From an uncultured Paludibaculum sp. (GTDB lineage Bacteria > Acidobacteriota > Terriglobia > Bryobacterales > Bryobacteraceae), in NCBI RefSeq assembly GCF_963665245.1, contig NZ_OY762269.1, forward strand, positions 2,796,501-2,860,500: a stretch of DNA of 64,000 nt. The letters run 5' to 3'. Shown here one piece after another: positions 1 to 7,143 of this stretch. The notes under the pieces are model-generated. The model saw nothing but the letters and a program-made list of their open reading frames with translations, was not told where the DNA came from and did no database searches. The translations under genes were made by a program, and so were the position numbers. Each line of letters begins with the position of its first letter. Position 1 is the first letter of the stretch.

Positions 1-249
1 TCTTTGCCCATGTCTAAACCCAGGCCATCGCATGGTGATACAACGGTGTTCGAACTATGCATCGCCTCCGGTTGCCGCTGATGTTCGGTCTGATGTTGTG
101 GGTTCCGTCCTGTGCGACCGGAACGCAAAAGGACACAGATCGCCTTGCTGCTGACCTGAAGCCGCTCCGCCACAGTAAGTCGCTCGTAATGGATTTCGCG
201 GAATACGATCGAATTCAACACGAGTACCTGGCTTGGATCGACTCGCGCA

Positions 250-1656
250 TTAACAGCCTGTGGCAGAGGTAGTTTTTGCGGACGGCTGAATGGAGGGGCG
301 GGCACAATACGCGGACAGATGATATGGCGTTACTGGCCTTTTCTCGGTTACTGCCGGCATCAATTTTGCGAAAGCCTGCTCCTCTTCGCTCATGAAGTAC
401 AGCAGAATTGCAGCCATTTGGACGATCCACATCGTTTCCGACACCCCTTGCAGGGTTCTCGGCTTCCCAATCCCATGGCGGGCCCGCACCAGCAGCGCGA
501 GATTGAAGGCCACTGCTTGAATCAGCAACCGCTTCAGGATGTTGTCCCGGCCTCTCAAATGCGTTCGTCTCATCCCGCCTGTTTCGTACATGTGCGCGAA
601 GCTCCGCTCTGCCAACTCCGATCTCAATTTCTGTAATCGCCGGCCTCGCTCACCGGCCACTCGGCGCCGATTGGCATACACCCGTTCCTGCTCCGTTTCC
701 CGCCCCTGCCACTTGCGCCGCCCTCGCTCCGGTTCCGGAATGTAGCTCCTCACTGAGGCCTGATGCAGTCCCACCAACACCGCTCCACTGTGGTACCCCT
801 TGTCGGCCACCACCTCTTCGACTCCACGTTCGTTCACCAGCACCGCGCTCGACTGCGCCTCCTTCAGCGTCTCCACCACCGTGGTCGTGTCCCCCTGGTC
901 GGCCGCCTGGAGCGTCACCGCCACGATCGCTCCGCTCGAAAGATCCACTGCGTGCTCCGCCTTATGGGCCAAGTGCGTCCGGCCGTCCTTCATCTTTGCG
1001 ATGCGCGCGTCCGGGTCGCTCGGACTCTTCCATTCCTTGTTTGACGCCTTCTTCTTCCTCTTCCGGTCCAAACGCGCAGCCTGCTCCCTCGTTGGGTTCT
1101 CGATACCTTGGGCTTCGGCCAAGTCCTTCAAATACTCATCGTATTTCCGCCCATCGTCTCGCCTCTGGATCGACCTCATCGCCGCATTGGCCTCCAGCGT
1201 TGTCGCGTCGATCGCCACGGTCTGCGCTTCCAGCAGTCCTTCTTTGCTCAGTATTTTGACGAACCACCGGAACACCGCCCGGTGGGTCTCCAAAGCATAT
1301 AGGCGCCTCGTTCGGGAGATCGAAGAATGGTCCGGCGTTTCGTCGGTCAAACTGTAGCCCAGGAACTGTCTCAACGACAGGGAGTCGGCCACGCGCCAGG
1401 CGATGCCCCGTTCGCTGCTAATCCCCTCGCAGTAGCCGATCAACAACATGCGGAAGTACACGCCCGGCGCCACGCTGGGCCGTCCCATCACCGGTGAATA
1501 GAAGCGCTGACAGAGGTGCTCGACCTTGCGGTCGAACTGCGCCTCTTCGAGAACCTCGTTGACCTTGCTGTAGAACGGGTGTGCCGCGGGCTTGGCAATC
1601 TCGTCGGTGCTCACCCACAGGCCCTGCTGCTTCGGCTTCCGTCTGCCCATCGCCAT
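250..1656 (-). CDS. IS1182-family (DDE) transposase
   Basis: 468 aa, full length for the family. It should catalyse cut-and-paste or copy-out transposition of the surrounding element through a DDE RNase H-fold active site. Visible features are an N-terminal DUF772-like region (about 40-125, with the GRPSVAPGVYFRML and GISSERGIAWR segments), then AIDATTLEANA (likely first Asp, D150), VADKGYHSG (second Asp, D285), and a C-terminal stretch around E350 (ELAERSFAHMYETGG). The start MAMGRR lies 64 bp inside the right end. The stop codon TAA is formed by the flanking TTAA at 250-252, so the frame reads through the left inverted repeat and ends in the target duplication. No frameshift is visible, so the gene may be active. 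Confidence 0.88.
   Translation of the reverse strand: MAMGRRKPKQQGLWVSTDEIAKPAAHPFYSKVNEVLEEAQFDRKVEHLCQRFYSPVMGRPSVAPGVYFRMLLIGYCEGISSERGIAWRVADSLSLRQFLGYSLTDETPDHSSISRTRRLYALETHRAVFRWFVKILSKEGLLEAQTVAIDATTLEANAAMRSIQRRDDGRKYDEYLKDLAEAQGIENPTREQAARLDRKRKKKASNKEWKSPSDPDARIAKMKDGRTHLAHKAEHAVDLSSGAIVAVTLQAADQGDTTTVVETLKEAQSSAVLVNERGVEEVVADKGYHSGAVLVGLHQASVRSYIPEPERGRRKWQGRETEQERVYANRRRVAGERGRRLQKLRSELAERSFAHMYETGGMRRTHLRGRDNILKRLLIQAVAFNLALLVRARHGIGKPRTLQGVSETMWIVQMAAILLYFMSEEEQAFAKLMPAVTEKRPVTPYHLSAYCARPSIQPSAKTTSATGC
254..267. repeat. Left terminal inverted repeat of the IS
   Basis: CAGCCTGTGGCAGA matches the reverse complement of 1707-1720 exactly. Beyond these 14 bases the two ends diverge, with scattered matches. 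Confidence 0.85.
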
Positions 1657-1706
1657 GAAACAATTTTACGACCACCTGTTTTATCCGCAAGGGACTTTGA
1701 GGGACT

Positions 1707-1720
1707 TCTGCCACAGGCTG
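1707..1720. repeat. Right terminal inverted repeat of the IS
   Basis: TCTGCCACAGGCTG is the perfect complement of the left terminal repeat at 254-267. It is followed directly by TTAA (1721-1724), which also precedes the left repeat. Confidence 0.85.
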
Positions 1721-2680
1721 TTAAGGCAGGCGCCAGTGTGGCGGCGATGAATGCGGAACTCGCGTCCGCGCATCTCTTTGTGGATGGACCCGAGCCCGAC
1801 ATTGCGGAGATGCTCGACAAGAGCTATGCCGGGTTCCTCAGAGAAATCCAGACTGGCCCCTCGGATCCGGACGGTGACCTTCTGGTGGTTACTTTTGGAA
1901 TCCACACCGGCGCGTTCTGCGGCGTCAATGAGACGCTGGCCCTCTATGTCCGCCGCACCATGCAACGCATCGCATGGATCAACGCCGAGAACTTACAGGC
2001 AGACACGCCAGAACGCCGGAACCTCCAAGCTCAGGGGATGACACGCACGTGGTTCCTTCGCGACTATGCCGTTGGAAAAGACAAACCGGGCCACGGAAGA
2101 TTGATCGGCTCCGTTTGGGTACAATCCACTTGCACGAGCGCGGGGAACATGGAGTCCTTTCGGATCCACCTTCTCAGTGCAAAAACGCCGAAAGCCGTCC
2201 TTTCCACGGAAGTGCATGCCTATTTGGGCGAGGATCTTCGAATCCGCACAGACGGCGATGACGTCACGTTCACATACTCGTCTAGTATCACGGACGACGG
2301 CCCGCCGACACCGCGACCGGCGATCCGCCGCTATCGGGTGCAGGGCGGTCGTGCCCTTCGCGAAGCTCCTCTGGCGCTGTCGTTTGGAGGCTTCATAGAC
2401 GAATGGCTCAGAGCGGACGACGCAGAGGCGGCTCGCTGGAGCTCGCGGGAAGCGGCACTCCAACATCGCGATCTGGCGGCGCGGTACCGAAAGGGGACGA
2501 TTGGTTGGGAGCGCGTCGCCGCCTGTCCGGGGTCTCCGTCGTCTCGGGAAATCGCCGTCCGATGGAGCGAGTCGCAAAAGCGGACCGTTTTTCGGATTGG
2601 GGGCGCCAGCGCCGCGGAAATGCGGATGTTGTCAATTTCCGACAAGCCTTTTCCATCCTGTCACGAGATCACTATCGGAA

Positions 2681-2956
2681 ATGACCGTCGCAGCATCCTC
2701 GCCGAACCGTCAAACTGAGAGTCGCGTCGGATCGGAGATCCACGCGAACTGGGCCGGCGCCCAGCATTCCACCGAGCCCATCTCTGCCGAGGGCAGAGCG
2801 AAGTCCGCCCAGAACGCTCGCAACCACCGCTTCTCGTCCCACACTCTCAACATCTTCGGCCACAGCCAGTCCGTCCCTTGGCGCCGAGCAAGGAGATCGC
2901 AGGGGGATTCCGGCGCGACCCAATCAATGCGCGCAATTCTCAGCGGATTGAGGTAA
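2681..2956 (+). pseudogene. Decayed copy of the SAQNARNHG gene family
   Basis: The translation from 2681 contains IHANWAGAQHSTEP and SAEGRAKSAQNARNHRFSS followed by HTLNI. This aligns almost residue for residue with the N-terminus of the intact gene at 10992-11699 (ITANQANAKRSTGP, SAEGKAKSAQNARNHGFSA, RTLNI). Similarity runs over about 2738-2857 and then stops, so everything after residue ~60 of the family is missing. The frame begins inside the 3' end of the interrupted lipoprotein gene. I read it as a truncated relic rather than a working gene. It shows that this family has been duplicated or mobilised locally. Confidence 0.65.
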
Positions 2957-4293
2957 TGGTGGAGGATATGCGGATCGTCATTCTATTCGCCTTACTGACA
3001 TTGGCATTCATCACCGAACTTTTTGCCTGCGACTGCGCCGGTCCCGTCTCCCCGTGTTCCGCTGCGGGGAACGCGGCCGCGGCGTTCACTGGCACGGTCC
3101 TCTCGATTGCTTCTCCTGTGTCGGATAGCCTGCACGCCACCCACGCGATGCCCACGAAACCGGTGCCCCTCCGTCTGGTCCGCTTACGGGTCGGGTCCGT
3201 GCTTCACGGAATAGCTGACGGGCAGGGGGAGATTGAGGTCGGCACCGGAAGGGGTGGAGGTGACTGCGGATATCTCTTCGAGGTGGGACGAGAATACGTC
3301 GTCTACGCGGTCTGGAATAGGGACGGTTGGTTGGAGACATCCATCTGCTCCGGAACGCGCCCTTTGTCCGACGCCGCCACGGATCTTGCCTATTTTCGCG
3401 CCATGAAGCATGCCCCGAATCGTGGCAGCCTGCGTGTGCACACATGGTCGAAAGAGGCAATTGCCAACGGAAACCTGACGATTGCTCTCGAACGCAATGG
3501 GACTCGCCTGATGACCGCCTCCGTCGACAAGAGAGGGGTCGCCTCTTTCCCAAGTCTGCCGCCTGGTACCTATCTCGTGCACGCTGAGCAGGATGGGGAC
3601 CAGCCGGACGATCCTACCGTCGAAGTCCGGCCAAAGGCCTGCAACGCAGTCTCATTTCCCCGGAGTCCGCGCATCACGGGCACCGTCGTCACGAGTTCGG
3701 GGGCGCCTGCCGCCAATATTGAGTTACAGGCCCTGGCGGTAGACGATGCCGTCGACTCAAGCGCCAACACCAACGGCGATGGGCGCTTTGAACTGCGCCT
3801 CTCTCAACCCGGCTCATATATCCTCGGCGTCAATTTGACCCACTCGGCGACCTTCGGCACGCCTTACCCGCGGTGGTATTACCCGGGCACCCCGGATCCC
3901 GCCGCCGCCACCAAAGTCACCCTCTCGGGACTGCGAGAGGTCCAGAGCGCCAGACTCATTCTGCCCGGCCGTCTGGCTGAGCGCACCATCAGCGGCGTCG
4001 TCCTCAATCCGGACGGGTCGCCGAATGGAGACGCGGACGTTCGCTTCCTGGTCGACGGGAGCATTCAAGCCGGCAGCAGTGGGGGTGCGGGCAGGTTCTC
4101 CGTGGCCCTGCTCTCCGGCACCAGGTATCGCGTCCATGCGATCTGGAAGGGGCGCAACGGCCAACCCACTACCTCTGCTGAACCGGTGGACATCGAGCCG
4201 GGCACCGATCCGGTGAGCCTCACCATGCGACTGACCCGGCCCGGCGACTCCTATCAGGACGAAATCCTAGGGCCGAAGCGGAGTGGCCAATAG
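2956..4293 (+). CDS. Secreted protein with N-terminal TIMP/NTR-like region and carboxypeptidase-regulatory-like repeats
   Basis: 445 aa from this start; a second Met four codons on (2968) is an equally good start, and ribosome-site spacing does not decide. A signal peptide (RIVILFALLTLAFITELFA) is followed directly by CDCAG...CSA and FTGTVLSI, the layout of bacterial tissue-inhibitor-of-metalloproteinase-like (NTR-fold) domains, where the mature N-terminal Cys matters. More cysteines follow at GDCGY and SICSG. After residue ~180 come three beta-rich segments resembling CarboxypepD_reg/SdrD-like domains (e.g. GVASFPSLPPGTYLVHAEQD, GRFELRLSQPGSYILGV). A role as an exported binding or structural protein is inference. 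It is monocistronic as far as can be seen. Confidence 0.7.
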   Translation: MVEDMRIVILFALLTLAFITELFACDCAGPVSPCSAAGNAAAAFTGTVLSIASPVSDSLHATHAMPTKPVPLRLVRLRVGSVLHGIADGQGEIEVGTGRGGGDCGYLFEVGREYVVYAVWNRDGWLETSICSGTRPLSDAATDLAYFRAMKHAPNRGSLRVHTWSKEAIANGNLTIALERNGTRLMTASVDKRGVASFPSLPPGTYLVHAEQDGDQPDDPTVEVRPKACNAVSFPRSPRITGTVVTSSGAPAANIELQALAVDDAVDSSANTNGDGRFELRLSQPGSYILGVNLTHSATFGTPYPRWYYPGTPDPAAATKVTLSGLREVQSARLILPGRLAERTISGVVLNPDGSPNGDADVRFLVDGSIQAGSSGGAGRFSVALLSGTRYRVHAIWKGRNGQPTTSAEPVDIEPGTDPVSLTMRLTRPGDSYQDEILGPKRSGQ

Positions 4294-4302
4294 GCACCCT
4301 TG

Positions 4303-4316
4303 GGCTTTCGAAAGCC
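4303..4316. terminator. Short palindrome after the TIMP-like gene
   Basis: GGCTTTCGAAAGCC lies 10 bp after the stop codon. It can fold into a 5-bp stem with a UCGA loop, but no T-run follows. At best a weak terminator. Confidence 0.25.
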
Positions 4317-4318
4317 TT

Positions 4319-4636
4319 CAGCCTGACCCGTCCCACCGCGAATCACCAAGAATAGGTTTTGATCGGGGCTAATTACCCACGAGGACGGTCAATTTGGCCT
4401 GCGGTTCTTTCCTTTTCCGGCACGCCGCCATTCACCAAGCCAGAACGCCAGTGCCACGCCGACCGGAAGGCCCAACGCTGCGCCCCAATCCCACAAAAAG
4501 TTCGAAATAGTCTGCAATCAGCAGGCGAAAAACCCCGCTGGGACGGGTGACTGTACCCGACTGTCTCGCTATAGCACCAGCGGTTCTCAGTCATCCCCAT
4601 ATGAACCGCTCGGAATTGCCCTACGGAAGTCCAGCC
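4319..4636. repeat. Dispersed ~320-bp repeat, copy 1
   Basis: Starts with CAGCCTGACCCGTCCCACC and ends near GGAAGTCCA. It is clearly homologous, at roughly 80% identity by eye with several small indels, to 10426-10759 in the same orientation. On the minus strand the second copy keeps a reading frame for a small hydrophobic protein; here the frame is shifted by one extra base (ATTGGGGC against ATATGGC) and ends early. From 4637 to 5295 I recognise no gene, only scattered short frames. Confidence 0.75.
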
Positions 4637-5193
4637 CCGAGGTGCGCGACCTGCTCTGGTCTGCAGGGAGACGAAGACGAGAAGATGGGCGAGATCGCTC
4701 GCCTCGATAGCAGAAGGCCCCCATAACACTCCAGACAATCTCATGTTCCTCTGTTTGGATCCAGAACGCCCAGGCTTTCGCCGTCGACTTCTTTCACTCG
4801 TACGACGATGCTTGAAGCTCGGCCTCGAAGGGGTCCGGGAGTCCGGGAGGAAGCTGGTCAAAGCCGTTGGTTCTGCGGTCCCAATCCCGGCTCTCGCGCC
4901 ACGAGCGCGACAAGGGCCACCGGTTCAAGACGCAGTGCCACGTTCCAAAGTCCGAAAGTAGAACGATATCGCGAGGCAATGCCAACCGGCGATGTCCTGA
5001 ACTGGGAAGCGGTAGCCTGGGCCGCCGCTGTGAAAGACTCCGAACCGCCTCTCGGAGAGGCGAAAAGCCATCTGGCCGTAAGCGGCGGGCTACCCACGCG
5101 GCTTCATCGGACGTCTGCAAGACTCGGTCATCTCGCCAAATCGAAGGAATACCCAGTCAACCCTCTTCCGTGGGGCGAGCCACCAGGCTTGCG

Positions 5194-5213
5194 GGCCGGC
5201 ATTCGTGCCGGCC
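5194..5213. repeat. Perfect GC hairpin with TTCG tetraloop
   Basis: GGCCGGCA-TTCG-TGCCGGCC forms an 8-bp perfect stem closed by a TTCG loop. It sits in non-coding sequence upstream of the istA relic and resembles REP-type palindromes. A weaker relative (GCCGGC-TTCCAT-GCCGGC) precedes the gene at 10992. Confidence 0.5.
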
Positions 5214-5295
5214 TTCTTCTCGAAACCTTCAGCGACCCGTGCACCCGAGCCCTCGAAAAGGCCGCCCGGATAGCGCCTGGCACGTTCACCCACCT

Positions 5296-5881
5296 CTGTT
5301 GCAGAACATCCCGCCGAAGTAATCGAAGGCCGTCTCGTAGGCCTCCAACAGCGCTTGTTGCGTAGCAGGCCGATAGGCTCGATGGAACGCGTCGCCCGAC
5401 GCCATGCTACACATCGCGAAGATGTACAACTTCTGCCCTTCGCCGCAGAGTCTGACCGTGGCTTCGTGTCAGTCGACTTGCGCTTCCTGGCCCCAGCGAT
5501 AGCTCCGCCGCACGAAGACTTCCGACCCGGCCAGACCGAGCTCACGTTGGCACTGCCGCACGTAGCGGCGCACCTGCGATTCCGAGATCGTTTGCTCCGG
5601 ATGCTCGGCCCGCAATCGCATCCACACTCGATGCGCAGTGTGCCGCTGCTTGCGCGGCGCCTCGTGATCGGATTCCAGCATCCGATCGACGTGCTCTCGC
5701 ACCGGGCCCAGCTTGGGCTCGATCCGGTCGCTCGTTTTCCTCTCTGGCGGGATTGCACTGGCGATTGCTTGGCGCACCATCCGCCGGTGCACACCATGCT
5801 TCTTCGCCGGGCCCAGAATCGTCTCACCCGCCGCGTACTCGCGGCGCAGCACTTCGAACAGTTCCCCTTTCTGCCAACTCG
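5296..5881 (-). pseudogene. IS21-family transposase (istA) relic
   Basis: The minus strand reads GELFEVLRREYAAGET, KKHGVHRRMVRQAI, a linker with APRKQRHTAHRVWMRLRAEHP, then VRRYVRQ and RRSYRWGQEAQVD. This is the N-terminal half of an IstA transposase, with its HTH and the start of the integrase-type catalytic domain. Directly after QVD comes TGA (5469-5471) where IstA proteins normally have Trp, then HEATVRLCGEGQK and AYETAFDYFGG continue in the same frame, so a Trp codon has mutated to a stop. Homology ends near 5300 and the start region has an upstream in-frame stop. No istB is present. Non-functional. Confidence 0.75.
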
Positions 5882-5884
5882 GGC

Positions 5885-6222
5885 TGGAGCTTCAGTCCAG
5901 GAAAGGACCTGTCCCGCAGTCGTGATCGAACGTATCGAGAGGCCCACGGAGAACTAACCGCACTCACAGGGATTGCAAACGATCCTTGGCAATCGATTTT
6001 TTGTGCCGCGGCTGCGAGGCTGTGACTTTCGTGGAAGGCATCAGCCTGACTCGCCCCATCGCGCCCGCCTCGTCCCGCACATCCGATACTGCCCCGTCTC
6101 CCACGCACGGTACAGAGAGGTGGAAGACGTGGGACAAGACGTAGGGCAGCCGATCTGACCGGTCCACCGCGAATCGGAAAAATTGGCTGCGGTCGACTTG
6201 TTTTTGCGCGATCACCCCCCGT
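5885..6222. other. Intergenic stretch between istA relic and ImmA-like gene
   Basis: No gene recognised. A short segment near 6045 (CAGCCTGACTCGCCCCATCG) loosely resembles the start of the dispersed ~320-bp repeat, but the similarity does not extend. Confidence 0.4.
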
Positions 6223-7143
6223 CTAGTCGAAGGCGAGTACTTGCTGTTCAAATTCACAGTGCCTGGTCGGCTCTTTGGGAGGCGTGGTGCTACTAGAGGC
6301 GTTCGGGCGAGTGTCATGGCAATCAACCCGGCCCGCCTGTTTTCGCGTCAGGACCGAGAAGATCTGCCCAGACCGCATTTGCCACGATGCTGTCCAGCGG
6401 CGAATAAGGCGCTGATCATTTCCATAGAACGAATCTGGGGCGCTGAAGAGGCGTCCAGGACTTGAGCAAGCCTTTTCGACCGACGTCTGACCCGTTTGGC
6501 ACAGCACAATCCGCCTCATTGTTGAAGGCGTTGCCCACTGGGAATTTATTGCATTACCATCGGATCGCCACAGGATGCAGGCGGAATCCCGGAGGATCCA
6601 AGTAACCCTATTGGAAACAGCCTGGAGCGAAACACCATACCTGTCCATCAGCTTGAAGATGGTATTCGGGGTAATCCCGTCAGTCTCCTTCAGTTTCAGA
6701 AGATCGCGATTAAACATCGCAAACGGCATTAACATCTCCGCTGCCGCCAGATTGCACAGTCGCTCCTCTTCGGGATCGTACTCGTCTTCACGCCGAAATG
6801 CCCGGCTACGAGCCAGATCATCAAAGAAGAATGTGTGCGCGAGCTCATGACATAGAGTAAAGCGTTTCCGCTGCGCCCCCGCATCTCTACTCAATACAAC
6901 AAGAAAGGTCCCATCAGCATCTTTCTCCAGAAATCCATCCAGGGCCATCTTCCTCTCTTCCACGCGGACATTCAGTGCCGCCGCCAAGGCCATCGGATCA
7001 ATCTGGGGCTTAGTCTGCTTTGCATCGTGGACGAGGGTTCGTGCCTTCGTAAGAAATACTGATGCTGGTGAACTGGATCCATAAATACGCTCTACCAGCT
7101 TAGCGGTGGGTCCCACCCATGTCGGGCGCTTTTGCTTTGACAT
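6223..7143 (-). CDS. ImmA/IrrE-family metallo-endopeptidase
   Basis: 306 aa. The zinc-peptidase motif FTLCHELAHTFFF is present (H99, E100, H103), followed by EEERLCNLAAAEMLMP (E127 to P140), the conserved second helix of COG2856/ImmA-IrrE proteins. Known members cleave XRE-type repressors or DdrO in response to DNA damage, or regulate mobile elements. The N-terminal 90 residues fit the family; the tail from ~190 to 306 is polar, without motifs I recognise. The gene overlaps the upstream HTH-DHODH gene by 44 nt on the same strand, so the two are almost certainly co-translated. The obvious hypothesis is that its substrate is the partner's HTH region or linker. Lower GC than the core genes suggests acquisition by transfer. 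Confidence 0.88.
   Translation of the reverse strand: MSKQKRPTWVGPTAKLVERIYGSSSPASVFLTKARTLVHDAKQTKPQIDPMALAAALNVRVEERKMALDGFLEKDADGTFLVVLSRDAGAQRKRFTLCHELAHTFFFDDLARSRAFRREDEYDPEEERLCNLAAAEMLMPFAMFNRDLLKLKETDGITPNTIFKLMDRYGVSLQAVSNRVTWILRDSACILWRSDGNAINSQWATPSTMRRIVLCQTGQTSVEKACSSPGRLFSAPDSFYGNDQRLIRRWTASWQMRSGQIFSVLTRKQAGRVDCHDTRPNASSSTTPPKEPTRHCEFEQQVLAFD

Larger units (their letters stand above)
250..1724 (-). mobile_element. IS1182-like insertion sequence flanked by TTAA
   Basis: The element proper spans 254-1720 (1467 bp). It has 14-bp perfect terminal inverted repeats, CAGCCTGTGGCAGA at the left end and its complement at the right. The tetranucleotide TTAA lies immediately outside both ends (250-253 and 1721-1724), as expected for a target duplication. 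It carries one transposase gene occupying almost its full length on the minus strand. Excising the element with one TTAA restores the host reading frame, which supports these boundaries over alternatives that count TTAA as part of the inverted repeat. Family assignment comes from the transposase. Confidence 0.85.
57..2718 (+). pseudogene. Putative secreted lipoprotein gene interrupted by an IS1182-like element
   Basis: The 5' part (57-253) encodes a signal peptide with a lipobox-like stretch ending in Cys19 (WVPSC). The 3' part (1725-2718) continues the protein. Removing the inserted element and one copy of the flanking TTAA joins the two parts in the same frame, giving an uninterrupted 396-codon gene (reading ...DSRI-KAGASVAAMN...). 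I do not recognise the family. The downstream half has no obvious catalytic motif or membrane segment. As it stands, the first part runs into the element and stops at 270-272 after 71 residues; the second part has no start of its own, because upstream codons belong to the element. The insertion is probably inactivating. The exact join is inferred from the frame and the TTAA repeat. Confidence 0.75.

Noticed and set aside
4858..5120. Overlapping open frames on both strands around 4743-5365
   Set aside because: Mutually overlapping, Arg/Pro-rich, no ribosome sites or family motifs; consistent with open frames in high-GC non-coding DNA.
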